From NCBI GenBank assembly GCA_003225615.1, contig QIAS01000329.1:8503-20445 (forward strand): 11,943 bases of DNA, read 5' to 3'. The number at the start of each line of letters is the position of its first letter. Within the stretch, counting starts at the first letter, position 1. Source of the stretch: Acidobacteriota bacterium (GTDB taxonomy: Bacteria > Acidobacteriota > Terriglobia > Terriglobales > Acidobacteriaceae). Both the position numbers and the translations under genes were made by a program. Shown piece after piece: positions 1 through 7,847 of this stretch. A model generated the notes under the pieces. It saw nothing but the letters and a program-made list of their open reading frames with translations. It searched no databases and had not been told where the DNA came from.

Positions 1-803
1 GTCAACCAGAAGCTCGCGCTCTCCAGCGGCGCGCAGCCCTGCTCCACCATCAAGTTATCCGTGGCGCTGGCCGCATTGAGCGAAGGATTGATCGATCGCA
101 ATACCGCAGTTCCCCTCGGGCGCCGTCGCCGCGTCAACCTCACGGAAGCGCTCGCCCACTCCAATAACGCCTATTTCGAAGCGGTGGGACGGCAGCTCGG
201 CTTTGACAAAGTCAGCTACTACGCTCACCAGTATGGATTAGGTGAACTCGCCGGCCACAACATTCCCGGCGAGCACGCCGGAACCTATCCTGATGAAGTA
301 ATTCCCACGAAGCTGGGCGGCGTTGGCAAAATGTGCTCGTTCGGCGAAGGCATTTCCATGACCCCGCTGCAACTGGGAGCCATGGTTTCCGCCATCGCCA
401 ACGGCGGAACGCTCTATTACATGCAGCATCCCACGACGGCGGATGAAGTTGCCAATTTCCAGCCGCACGTGAAGCGTCATCTCGACATCGCCCCGCTCAT
501 CCCGGAAATTTCTGATGGCATGGCTGGCGCCGTGCAGTACGGAACCGCCCGCAGCGTACGCGTGAACTTCAATGAAGAGTCGATTCTCGGCAAGACCGGA
601 ACCTGCTCCCATGAGGGCACGCGCTTCGGATGGTTCGCACGGTAGTCTTCCTTCAAGGCGGCCGTCCTACCTACGGCCCCAAAGCCGCAGAAATTGCCGG
701 ACGTATGTACCGCAATCTGTACGATCACCAGTTCTTCGTCGCTCGGCCAACCTTGCCCACCAACACCGCAATCGGTGTGCAAACCTTTGGCGTGACGCAA
801 TAA
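1..803 (+). pseudogene. Penicillin-binding protein transpeptidase domain, 5'-truncated by the window and frameshifted near its 3' end
   Basis: This is the DD-transpeptidase domain of a penicillin-binding protein, which cross-links peptidoglycan in the periplasm. The gene is open from base 1, so its N-terminus lies outside the window. All three active-site motifs are visible: SxxK as STIK at bases 43-54, SxN as SNN at 160-168, and KTGT at 592-603. The frame used from base 1 stops at TAG 643-645, directly after the residues GWFAR. A second frame, from 642 to TAA at 801-803, then encodes 53 residues beginning VVFLQGGRPTYGPKAAEIAG. That is the usual C-terminal strand and helix of the fold (compare the common pattern VVxLxGGRxxxGPxAAxIAG). 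Family members normally have about ten more residues between GWF(A/G) and VV, so a small out-of-frame deletion seems more likely than a one-base error. The truncated product would keep all catalytic motifs but lose the last strand. Transpeptidase identity is secure; whether the gene is dead or wrongly assembled is open. Confidence 0.82.
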
Positions 804-835
804 TAATTTCTCGCTAACCGCCACTCGACAACAAG

Positions 836-860
836 AAGGCCTCTCGCAAAGAGAGGCCTT
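836..860. terminator. Perfect 10-bp hairpin between two convergent genes, probable bidirectional terminator
   Basis: The arms AAGGCCTCTC (836-845) and GAGAGGCCTT (851-860) pair perfectly around the 5-nt loop GCAAA. The hairpin lies 33 nt after the transpeptidase stop on the + strand and 25 nt after the kinase stop on the - strand, which suits a shared terminator. The T-tract is short on both sides (TTT on +, interrupted CTTCTTGTTG on -). Its use as a factor-independent terminator is therefore inferred from stem quality and position. Confidence 0.75.
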
Positions 861-884
861 TCAGCCTCTGTAAATACTTGCCGA

Positions 885-3551
885 TCAGCGTAGCGGAATG
901 CGATAGAGATTGCGCTGTATGGTTTCTGTCGTATAGGCGTAAATGGCAGGCGACGGGCCCGGGGCGAAGTCCGTCGCTTTTTCCATAGGGATCACGGTTC
1001 GCGATAACTTCTCCAATTGCTCTTCCGATGTAATTCCCCCGGCCGGCAAAGCTGGCCACATCGACCCGGGTGCCAGTCTTATTGCATACATTCTGCCTGG
1101 TGTCTCAGGGTGCCACTCCAACAGGAGATACAGGTGTTCACCGGAAGCCGACCATAGGGGCTGGCAGAAGATGCATACCCGGACCTTTCCGCCGTCTGCA
1201 ATCTTGTAAGCCTCGGTGACAAGAGTGGAGTCCTCTCCCATCGAAGCCACCCATGCCACGATCCATTGGCCATCCGGCGAGACGCCTACCAGGCGGATCA
1301 CCGATTCAGTAAGCAGCTTACGGCGATCGCTGCCGTCCGCCTTCATGCCATACACGTAGTACACGCCCTTTTCCTGGGTGCGAAACACGACGTCGCCATT
1401 AGGCAGCAGAATTGGCGAGTCATCTTCACCGAAGGAAATCTGGCGAGGAGGAAAGCGGCGGTCAAGCGATGCCATCCACAAGTGGGAATGTCCGCTAGCA
1501 TCGTGTTGCGTATACAAAACTTTTTTTCCGTCCGCAGAAACCCGGTATTGGGAAACGGCTACTCCGGGAAGCACTGCCTCGCTTTTAGCGGAGGCTACAT
1601 CGAATCTCATCAATTGCATTCCTACTCCGGAAGATTGCGGATCGTCCGAGCGTGCATTGCGACCAGCCTGCAAGTAATAGACTGTCTTGCCATCGGCCGA
1701 GAGCTGGGGCGCCAGTCCGTATCCTTCCGATGACACTTCCCGGTCCCCCTTCTGGTCGTGTATCCATACCGTGCCTTGGGTTATGCCTACCGAGGTAACA
1801 AGAAAATTTCCATCGGGTGAGATCGCCAATCCCTCTTCTTCGGTTGGCCCGGACGTGATCTGCTCCGGCACTCCATCCGGATAAGGCTGTCGCCAGATAT
1901 GAGATCCAATTCCACCGGAATCACTGGTGAGATAAATCGATTTGCCATCCGGGGCCCAGGCCGCCGAGTTACACTGCCCTTCCGGGCCGATCGCTTTTCC
2001 GCTCGAACTGCCATCCAGCGGCACTACCCGGCAGCGCCGCCAATACCCTGAGATCATTTCAACCGCGACCACCGATTTTCTATCCGGGGAGGCGTCGGAG
2101 CGGTGCACCATGCCGAATTCCGACGGGGGCACGTAAATGTCGCGCTCCTCCGTGCGGCTCTCGGTGCCGGTCACCAGCGCCATGTGCGCCCCGCTCTTGA
2201 TTTCACTGAACAGCAAGTGCTGCCCATCGAGCCAGGTCAAGCCCGACGCATTGGGTAGAACCAGCCGGGGCTCGCCTCCCGTCACCGGCACTTCGTACGT
2301 GTTCCATTTGAAGCTGTCGACTCCTGTGTAAACCACCCTTGACCCATCCGGCGAGAACACGGGACTCATCTTCACCATGCCATCGTGAGTCAGTTGTACG
2401 GCTTTGCCATTCGGCAGGAACTTCAGGTAGACCTCGCCCCGTGTTGCGAAGGTCCCCGGAGCCCGCAGAAAGGTCAGCATGTGCGCATCCGGAGACACCG
2501 AATCCGCAAAGTCAGTCAGTTGCACCCACTCGTTTCGGGAAGCCGCCGGACTGGACCGGTGTGTGACGCCAAGCCAGATACCGATACCCCCGACTAAGAG
2601 CGTCAGCGCAGCCGCTACCAACGGCCAAACTTTCCTCCGTCTTGCCTTGGTCGGCGCCGCAATTCCTGTCGCACTCACGCGCGAGGATTCACTGTCCCGC
2701 TTCAGACGTTTGAGGTCAGCCCGAATCTCCGCCGCGCTCTGATAGCGCAGCTCGCGGTCCTTTTCCGTCGCTTTCGTGATGATTCGTTCCAGTTCCGCGG
2801 GAACTTCGGGATTGATCCGCGCCGGCGGCATCGGAACCCGGTTCAGAATGGCATCGAAAATAACGGCCGAGGTGGTTCCCTTGAACGGCACCGTCCCGGT
2901 GGCCATCTCGTACAACACCGCCCCAAAAGAAAACAGATCGGTGCGCGCATCCAGATTTTCTCCCCGCGCCTGCTCGGGAGACATGTAAGCCACAGTTCCC
3001 AGCGCCACGCCCGGGCTCGTCAGGTGCTGTGCCAGGCTCGCAGTAGGATGCGCCGAGCCTTCAGCAGCCGTCCTCTGTGAAGTCTCTACCTTGGCCAGCC
3101 CAAAATCGAGCACCTTCGCTTCGCCGCGCTTCGTAACGAAGATATTCGCCGGCTTGATGTCCCGGTGAACAATTCCCTTCGAATGTGCCGCATCCAGCGC
3201 GTCGGCCACGTCAATCGCGACCTCCAGAAGCCGCGCACTCGGTAGGGCCCGTCCTCCAATCAGGTTGTTGAGAGTTCCACCCTCGAGCAGCTCCATCGCG
3301 ATGAAGTGCTGTCCCTGGAACTCATCAATTTCGTAGATCGTGCAGATGTGAGGATGATTCAGAGCTGAAGCGGCCCGAGCCTCGCGCTGAAATCGCTCCA
3401 GCGCGGCCGCGTCCTTTTCCGTTTCCGGAGGCAAGAACTTGAGAGCAACTTTGCGTCCCAGGCGGATGTCTTCCGCCTCATACACCACGCCCATGCCGCC
3501 GCCACCCAGGCGGCCCACTATGCGGTAATAAGAAATGGTGCTTCCAACCAT
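885..3551 (-). CDS. Transmembrane Ser/Thr protein kinase with C-terminal PD40/TolB-like beta-propeller
   Basis: This 888-residue protein is a Hanks-type Ser/Thr kinase (residues about 8-285) followed by one membrane helix (about 309-328) and a large repeat domain (about 340-888). Visible kinase elements are the glycine loop [12 protein letters not shown] (13-24), Lys38 in VALKFL, Glu57 in the C-helix, HRDIKPAN with catalytic Asp131, DFG at 149-151 and SPEQ at 191-194. It is an RD kinase with every catalytic residue present. Basic residues (ARRRK) precede the helix, which places the kinase in the cytoplasm and the repeats outside. The repeats carry recurring SPDG-like turns ([54 protein letters not shown]), as in PD40/WD40-like propellers. 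Together these suggest that extracytoplasmic binding controls kinase output, but ligand and substrates are unknown. The ATG at 3551 fits the family's usual MxGxxISxYRIxxxLGxGGMG opening. There is no convincing Shine-Dalgarno sequence, and an in-frame stop lies 24 nt upstream of the ATG. Confidence 0.93.
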   Translation of the reverse strand: MVGSTISYYRIVGRLGGGGMGVVYEAEDIRLGRKVALKFLPPETEKDAAALERFQREARAASALNHPHICTIYEIDEFQGQHFIAMELLEGGTLNNLIGGRALPSARLLEVAIDVADALDAAHSKGIVHRDIKPANIFVTKRGEAKVLDFGLAKVETSQRTAAEGSAHPTASLAQHLTSPGVALGTVAYMSPEQARGENLDARTDLFSFGAVLYEMATGTVPFKGTTSAVIFDAILNRVPMPPARINPEVPAELERIITKATEKDRELRYQSAAEIRADLKRLKRDSESSRVSATGIAAPTKARRRKVWPLVAAALTLLVGGIGIWLGVTHRSSPAASRNEWVQLTDFADSVSPDAHMLTFLRAPGTFATRGEVYLKFLPNGKAVQLTHDGMVKMSPVFSPDGSRVVYTGVDSFKWNTYEVPVTGGEPRLVLPNASGLTWLDGQHLLFSEIKSGAHMALVTGTESRTEERDIYVPPSEFGMVHRSDASPDRKSVVAVEMISGYWRRCRVVPLDGSSSGKAIGPEGQCNSAAWAPDGKSIYLTSDSGGIGSHIWRQPYPDGVPEQITSGPTEEEGLAISPDGNFLVTSVGITQGTVWIHDQKGDREVSSEGYGLAPQLSADGKTVYYLQAGRNARSDDPQSSGVGMQLMRFDVASAKSEAVLPGVAVSQYRVSADGKKVLYTQHDASGHSHLWMASLDRRFPPRQISFGEDDSPILLPNGDVVFRTQEKGVYYVYGMKADGSDRRKLLTESVIRLVGVSPDGQWIVAWVASMGEDSTLVTEAYKIADGGKVRVCIFCQPLWSASGEHLYLLLEWHPETPGRMYAIRLAPGSMWPALPAGGITSEEQLEKLSRTVIPMEKATDFAPGPSPAIYAYTTETIQRNLYRIPLR

Positions 3552-3572
3552 CGGCGCACAACCCGGTACCCG

Positions 3573-3602
3573 ATGTTAGGGCTGCGCTCTGCCGGGGGTC
3601 AA
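3573..3602 (-). promoter_or_regulatory. Candidate sigma70-type promoter of the kinase gene
   Basis: On the minus strand, TTGACC (complement of 3597-3602, 5/6 match to TTGACA) is followed after 18 nt by TAACAT (complement of 3573-3578, 4/6 match to TATAAT). Transcription from it would begin only about 15 nt before the kinase ATG. A very short leader would agree with the missing Shine-Dalgarno sequence. This is a pattern match only. Confidence 0.35.
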
Positions 3603-3720
3603 CTGCCTCTCGGGCCCTCTACGACAGCTATACCCCTGCCGCCCGGGAGCCTGGGCTTGCGGGGAAGCGAGCAGCCGGAACTGTGGAGTCCTATCCCCTG
3701 GAGAGTGCCATCTAGTTGCG

Positions 3721-3754
3721 GCCGGCGAACTCCCCACATTGGGTGAGCGCCGGC
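3721..3754 (-). terminator. GC-rich hairpin just downstream of the 203-residue ORF
   Basis: GCCGGCG (3721-3727) pairs with CGCCGGC (3748-3754). A weaker inner stem (CTC/GAG and CC/GG, around a small loop) lies in between. The structure starts 6 nt after the minus-strand TAA at 3761-3763. There is no T-tract, so it could be a transcript-end stabiliser or Rho-associated structure rather than a classical terminator. Confidence 0.35.
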
Positions 3755-3760
3755 CCGGCC

Positions 3761-4372
3761 TTATTGGTAGCTATCGACACAGGGCAGGGTACCGGTCGCG
3801 GTGCCGGACTGGAGGTGGTTAATCATGGAGGTTTGGGCAAGTTGTCCGCTGGTGTAAAGCCTCCACTGCCATAATCCGTAGCCGTCGCCCAGGAAAAACT
3901 GCTCTTCACTATGGCAATTTTGATAATTTGCGTCGCAATTGTAGCGATAGTGCAAGAGGCGGGTTGACAGTTTGCCGACGTTTCCTCCCGTGTCCATGAG
4001 GATGGGGGCATCAAGAGTGTTTACGGACGTGCCCAGTTGGCTGGTTTGGTAGGCAGCACAGTGCGCATAGAACGTAAAAGCAGTCGCCGAGACGCGAACG
4101 GCCGGAGCCGGCATGCCTGAGAGAACACAACGCGGAGATAGCGGCAGATCGTGGACGAAGCGCTTAAACGAGGTGTTGTCGGTCCAGTTCAGCTCGGTCG
4201 AGCGGTCATAGACATATTTGTCATCGAAAGATTTCACGTCGAACCCGTGCGCGTCGGGGCTCTTCAGCCAGAAGGCATAGCCGGACGCGGCGAAGTCCTG
4301 GTTGGGAAATACTTCGGTATAGATTGCGTTGGCTCCGGTCAGGAATTCGTTAGGTCTGCGCTGCTCGCTCAT
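3761..4372 (-). CDS. Uncharacterised 203-residue protein, probably the body of the lipoprotein encoded just upstream
   Basis: I do not recognise a named family. The protein is rich in aromatic residues, with phrases such as SGYAFWLKSPDAHGFDV, YNCDANYQNCHSEEQFF and GYGLWQWRLY. It has five cysteines (RCVLSG, AHCAAY, YNCDANYQNC, LPCVDS) and no signal peptide or membrane helix. The cysteines fit an exported disulfide-bonded domain better than a cytoplasmic protein. Its ATG (complement of 4370-4372) overlaps the TGA of the upstream lipoprotein ORF as ATGA. No Shine-Dalgarno sequence lies at a usable distance; the nearest purine run, AGAGGA, is 15 nt away. It is therefore made either by translational coupling or as part of one protein joined by a -1 shift. 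In the latter case the TGA at 4369-4371 is a one-base error or mutation. Product confidence is low; that this is a real coding region is fairly sure. Confidence 0.65.
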   Translation of the reverse strand: MSEQRRPNEFLTGANAIYTEVFPNQDFAASGYAFWLKSPDAHGFDVKSFDDKYVYDRSTELNWTDNTSFKRFVHDLPLSPRCVLSGMPAPAVRVSATAFTFYAHCAAYQTSQLGTSVNTLDAPILMDTGGNVGKLSTRLLHYRYNCDANYQNCHSEEQFFLGDGYGLWQWRLYTSGQLAQTSMINHLQSGTATGTLPCVDSYQ

Positions 4373-4584
4373 GGCGACTTCATGGCATCCTCTTGTCCGG
4401 AGGGACAGGAGAAGCCTTGTGAGGCGGGCGGAGGAGACTGAGGCGGAGGTGGTGACGGAGGCGGAGTCGTTGGCCCACCCGATTGCCCCGGATTAGTGAC
4501 TGCCTGTTGCTGCACAGGCGTCTTCAGGCCACTGCCGCAACCGACCAGCAGAATTAAGGGTAGGACAAGAGTCAGTCTCACCAT
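4369..4584 (-). CDS. Short proline-rich lipoprotein, likely N-terminal part of a split gene
   Basis: From the ATG at 4584 this encodes 71 residues with a lipoprotein signal peptide. VRLTLVLPLILL is followed by the lipobox LVGC, so the mature protein would begin at the lipidated Cys in CGSGLKTP. A low-complexity linker follows (PTTPPPSPPPPQSPPP), and then FSCPSGQEDAMKSP before TGA. No folded domain is left, so the piece resembles an anchor plus spacer for the 203-residue ORF overlapping it by four bases. The frame is open further upstream to an ATG at 4656, but that would put about 24 polar residues in front of the signal peptide, so I prefer 4584. AGGAAG lies about 11 nt before it. A GTG one codon later has GGAGG 4 nt upstream and is an equally plausible start. 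The lipoprotein signal is clear; the function is unknown. Confidence 0.68.
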   Translation of the reverse strand: MVRLTLVLPLILLVGCGSGLKTPVQQQAVTNPGQSGGPTTPPPSPPPPQSPPPASQGFSCPSGQEDAMKSP

Positions 4585-5012
4585 GCCTCCATCTACTTCC
4601 TGCGTTGTGTCTAGTGCTGCGACTGAATGCCTCGGGAGCCGGCTTTGACTTGGCACACCGTTTCGTAGTTGAGCTCGTCGGTGCCTTGATTGCTTGGCTA
4701 CCCTACTCTCCGTACAAAATTGGCAGGAGCGCGACGAGGTGACAAGATATCCAGAGTTGCTGCACCATAAGGTTCTTTCGCAGCTCTGGCAATCAGCGAA
4801 ACGCCTTATGGATGTGAATATTCAGTGCAGGCAATAGCGCTGAAACGCCGTCCTAGGGAGTTCACCTTAGAAAACAAAGTTGCGAGGCGGGCACAGGCTC
4901 AGGCAGGATTCGGTTGTGGCGATTCGTTCAGCTTGGATCTTCTCTTGAGGAGGAAATTTGTTAAGGCCGACAAGTTCGCAAAGCAGTACCCAGCCGCTTT
5001 TCATCGTTGCTT
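4585..5012. other. Gene-free spacer between the lipoprotein and the Ig/PQQ-propeller gene
   Basis: This 428-nt stretch should hold the 3' end of the propeller mRNA and the promoter of the lipoprotein pair, both on the minus strand. I find no convincing promoter, hairpin terminator, RNA gene or repeat. Short open frames on the + strand (for example 4673-4840 without an ATG near its start, and one from 4825 running into the propeller gene) lack ribosome-binding sites and recognisable domains. Confidence 0.5.
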
Positions 5013-7571
5013 CTACATGGGCCCGAACACATACAGGTGCTTGACGGTTCCTACGTATACTTTGCCATTAACCACGGTCGGCGTTGCCCACTTCGTACCC
5101 GATCCCAGGCTGCCACTGCGATACAGTTCGATGGCGAGATTGGTCGCGTCATAGGCGACCAGCAGTGTGTCGGTAGGAGAGTGGTTTAATGCCCAGACAA
5201 TTCCGTTGCTGGAGCCATTGGACGACACGACTGGCTGCGCGCCAGGAAACTGAAATTCCAAGGTGCCTTGCGACGTCGCACTCGTGGTCATCATCCCGGT
5301 CGTGGGATCCAGGTGGAAAGCTTTCAGCACATCATTGTTGCCGATGAAATACAGATTCTGCTGCCAGAACGCCGGCGTCGTGAAACAGTGATCGTCCGCC
5401 TGATTGCCGGATACGCCTCCCACCGCATTGTTCACTTCCTGGATGGACTGGCCGCTAGTGGGACTTGGCTCAAGCCCGCCCATTTTGTCGCGATTGAGCA
5501 CCCAGATCGTGGTCGGCTTGCCGCAACCGATGATCTCATGCGGAAAACTACCCGTTTGGTCCGGAACCAGCAACACGCCCCCTGACCCCAGGTCCAAGTC
5601 AGCCTGGGATTGCGCCGACCAGTTATAGGGAGTGAAGTAATCGAGCACCGTGAGAGTGGGAGAGAGCTTCACGAAACTCTGACCAAAGTTTGTGATCCCA
5701 TCGAAGTCGCCGTTGCCGGTCATAATGTAGAGGTTGCCGCTTGAATCGGCAGCGATCCCCGCACCGGCCATCCAGATCGCGCCTTCACTTCCACCAGGTG
5801 TGACATTCCAGACGGCGACCTGTGCCAGGGAGGTAGCGCTGTACCCGAAAATCCAGCCATGGTAAGGCATGATGTCATTGTGCGAACCGAGTGCGAAATA
5901 CACATTCCCATTCGCCAGCAAGAGACCGGGCCGCTGCAACTGCTCTTTGGGCTGGAATCCGGAGGCGCTGATCACCATCGGACTGCTTGGCCGTTCATTG
6001 CCCGTCGTAACGTCGAGCGCATGCAGGCGGAAGACGACGTTGTTGCTTTCCAAGGTTTCCCCGACCACATAAATTGTGTCCGTGGATGGGTCAATCACGG
6101 GTGTGCCGGTAATGCCAACCTCCGGGTTGATGATGCTGCCCACGAATGACTGCGGCACGGTGGTTGCGCCCAAAGGAATAAGGCTCACCTGCCACAACGG
6201 GGCGCCGCCCGTGTCGGCGTCAAAGGCATACACGGTATCGTGCTCGGTGGCCACGAAGACGACATTGTGCGTCCCTCCGCCTATAGAGAGGTTCGAGAGG
6301 TAAAGCGGCTGGGCAAATACTTTTCCATCCACCGTCTCGCTGAACCTGAGGCCGAAATGGGTCGAGTTCACATTGGCGGGAGTCAGCACAGTCTCGGCGA
6401 GTTGCTGCCCAGTGCGCTGGTTGTCGTTTTTCCAGGTTGTGTAGTTCAGACCGCTCGATATGGAACCCTGAATCGTCACCGTGGCCGTACCCTTGTTCGC
6501 GTTCGAATCAAGTGCCGTGACCGTAAACGTGCCCGCGGTGCTTCCCGCCGTGTACTGACCGCCAATGGTTATGGTTCCTCCGGTTGCCGACCATGACACC
6601 GGCAACCCGGCTTTGTCCAAGGCTGTGAACTGTTGCATGGCCCCGGATGACAAAGTCACAGCGGACGGACTCACCGTGATTCCTGCCCCAGAACCGCCAC
6701 TGACCGTGATCTTGGTGCTGGCCTTAAACAGGGTGCCTGTCGTGGCATCCTTGGCCTGCACTTCTATCAGGTGAGCTCCATTCGACAAGTACTGGCTGGT
6801 AACAAACGTATTGGTATTGTGAACCGCCAGGCCGGGATTGTGGTCCACCCACATCTTCATATAGGTGGCCGCGACCGTGCTGGCGTAGGTCGCGCGCACC
6901 AGCACAGGCGAGCTAACCGTTGAATTATTCGCCGGACTTTCAATGGTGACGGTTTGCGCGGGAGCGATCACGACCGAAGCCGTGGTGGTGTTCCCGACGG
7001 AATCCTTCGCGGTCACGGTAAAGGTGCCCGTAGTCGAGCCAGCGGTATATAGCCCGGTGTTGCTTATAGTGCCGCCGGTGGCGGACCAGGTCACCGCGGT
7101 GCTGGCGCTGTCATTCTCCGTGAACTGCTGCGTTCCCCCTGGCGACAAGCTGGTGGCTGGGGGATTTACCGCCAAGGTTGCAACCGTGATGTTCGCTGCG
7201 GTCGTGAAAGTCTGGAGCGTGGCGGTGTCCTTAGCCTGTAGTTCAATCAAATGCGATCCGTTCGACAAGGTGACAAAGCTGTCGAACACATTTGTATTCT
7301 GTTGGGTTGTTGTGGCGACGTGGTCCACCCACAGCTTCATGTAGGTTGCGGTTGCGTTGTAGGTCGCGTGTATGTGGACCGGCGAGTTCACGCTGGAACC
7401 GTTGGCCGGAGACGTAATAGTGACGGTTCCGGCAATCGCCGTCGAAGCAAGAGGGAGAAGGCAAAGCAACACTAGACCACTTCTTCGCCTGCAGTCGGCT
7501 TTGTTCGCTAATTCCGTTGTTCTGAAGAAAGACTTAGCGCGCACAACTACGGTGGTAGAAACTGCAAACAT
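5013..7571 (-). CDS. Secreted protein with two Ig-like double modules and a C-terminal PQQ-like beta-propeller
   Basis: This 852-residue protein has a Sec-type signal peptide with an unusually long n-region. The hydrophobic core is about 32-44 and the probable cleavage follows AIA at about residue 47. Next come two homologous modules (about 48-202 and 207-367). Each has an Ig-like unit opening TI(T/E)SPAN and containing ATYMK(L/M)WVDH and LSNG(S/A)HLIE, then a Big-type unit containing WSATGGTI and YTAGST.GTFTVTA. Residues about 375-852 form repeats such as NVVFVATEHDTVYAFDADTG, GTPVIDPSTDTIYVVGETL and KVYVGTVKHLYVF, as in PQQ-like (BamB/quinoprotein-type) propellers. I see no clear cofactor or catalytic signature, so binding or adhesion outside the cell is an inference. 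There is no membrane anchor or lipobox. The ATG at 7571 has only a weak AGG about 7 nt upstream, but no alternative in-frame start gives a better signal peptide. Spacing to both neighbours suggests its own transcript. Confidence 0.88.
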   Translation of the reverse strand: MFAVSTTVVVRAKSFFRTTELANKADCRRRSGLVLLCLLPLASTAIAGTVTITSPANGSSVNSPVHIHATYNATATYMKLWVDHVATTTQQNTNVFDSFVTLSNGSHLIELQAKDTATLQTFTTAANITVATLAVNPPATSLSPGGTQQFTENDSASTAVTWSATGGTISNTGLYTAGSTTGTFTVTAKDSVGNTTTASVVIAPAQTVTIESPANNSTVSSPVLVRATYASTVAATYMKMWVDHNPGLAVHNTNTFVTSQYLSNGAHLIEVQAKDATTGTLFKASTKITVSGGSGAGITVSPSAVTLSSGAMQQFTALDKAGLPVSWSATGGTITIGGQYTAGSTAGTFTVTALDSNANKGTATVTIQGSISSGLNYTTWKNDNQRTGQQLAETVLTPANVNSTHFGLRFSETVDGKVFAQPLYLSNLSIGGGTHNVVFVATEHDTVYAFDADTGGAPLWQVSLIPLGATTVPQSFVGSIINPEVGITGTPVIDPSTDTIYVVGETLESNNVVFRLHALDVTTGNERPSSPMVISASGFQPKEQLQRPGLLLANGNVYFALGSHNDIMPYHGWIFGYSATSLAQVAVWNVTPGGSEGAIWMAGAGIAADSSGNLYIMTGNGDFDGITNFGQSFVKLSPTLTVLDYFTPYNWSAQSQADLDLGSGGVLLVPDQTGSFPHEIIGCGKPTTIWVLNRDKMGGLEPSPTSGQSIQEVNNAVGGVSGNQADDHCFTTPAFWQQNLYFIGNNDVLKAFHLDPTTGMMTTSATSQGTLEFQFPGAQPVVSSNGSSNGIVWALNHSPTDTLLVAYDATNLAIELYRSGSLGSGTKWATPTVVNGKVYVGTVKHLYVFGPM
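6471..6953 (-). repeat. Ig-like double module, copy 2 (within the secreted propeller protein)
   Basis: This encodes residues about 207-367. It begins TIESPANNSTVSSPV, passes ATYMKMWVDH, LSNGAHLIEVQAKD and VSWSATGGTI, and ends GTFTVTALDS. The same order of motifs occurs in copy 1. The DNA is also similar: the segment starting tggtccaccca occurs at 6841 here and at 7321 in copy 1, exactly 480 bp apart. Confidence 0.85.
6966..7430 (-). repeat. Ig-like double module, copy 1 (within the secreted propeller protein)
   Basis: This encodes residues about 48-202. It begins TITSPANGSSVNSPV, passes ATYMKLWVDH, LSNGSHLIELQAKD and VTWSATGGTI, and ends GTFTVTAKDS. Copies 1 and 2 clearly arose by tandem duplication of a two-domain unit. 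Substitutions and small indels show that they have since diverged. Confidence 0.85.
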
Positions 7572-7736
7572 GACGATACCTATGAAAGCTCTCTCCTAAG
7601 CAAGCTTGAGATGGTGCGGAATGCGAGCAGTGTTGGTTCTCGCTACCACATACTTGTCTTGTGGAGGGATAGAGAACGGTATTGGATAGACATTACTGCT
7701 GGATTGGAATTATCTCGGGATTGTATGCGCGGGAAC

Positions 7737-7847
7737 TTAGGAGGTTTTCACGGGCGATTTCTGCTTCTCCGGCCTGAAACTCAGCTTGAGCACCTGCTAG
7801 ATAGGGTGGGACTCTTTGCGAGACGTGGAGTATCCCGGAGTCTCACC
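7737..7847 (-). pseudogene. Possible relic of a second TonB-receptor C-terminus
   Basis: Directly after the receptor's TGA, and in the same frame, the minus strand reads 16 codons ending KESHPI, then TAG (complement of 7797-7799). It then reads QVLKLSF followed by RPEKQKSPVKTS and TAA. The receptor itself ends PRLIQFSLKYSF. Aligning the two ends matches I, L, K, S and F at the same spacing, with the amber codon at the place of a conserved Gln (one C-to-T change from CAG). Receptors of this family normally end in such an aromatic beta-strand. The match is short and could be chance. Confidence 0.3.
7805..7847 (-). terminator. Imperfect stem-loop immediately after the TonB-receptor stop codon
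   Basis: Bases 7805-7814 (ggtgggactc) can pair with 7838-7847 (gagtctcacc) over ten positions, with one C.A mismatch in the minus-strand transcript and a loop of about 23 nt. The hairpin abuts the stop codon at 7848-7850. No T-tract follows, so a terminator or mRNA 3'-end role is only suggested by position. Confidence 0.3.

Larger units (their letters stand above)
7572..7847. other. Spacer between receptor gene and propeller gene
   Basis: This 276-nt region carries the 3' flank of the receptor and the promoter region of the propeller gene, both on the minus strand. It contains a hairpin (7805-7847) and a stretch resembling a decayed receptor C-terminus (7737-7847), both listed separately. 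No sigma70-type promoter convinced me. AGGAG lies about 21 nt before the propeller ATG, too far to act as its ribosome-binding site. Confidence 0.5.

Noticed and set aside
1266..1733. 155-codon + strand ORF antisense to the kinase propeller
   Set aside because: It lies opposite well-formed SPDG repeats of the kinase protein and has no independent support.
4673..4840. Open + strand stretch of 55 codons with protein-like composition (…VQNWQERDEVTRYPELLHHK…)
   Set aside because: It has no ATG near its start, no ribosome-binding site and no family I recognise; at this length it is within chance expectation in GC-rich DNA.
4825..5154. 109-codon + strand ORF beginning MQAIALKRRPRE
   Set aside because: It runs about 140 nt antisense into the end of the propeller gene, has no good ribosome-binding site, and its second half is a mirror of the real coding sequence.
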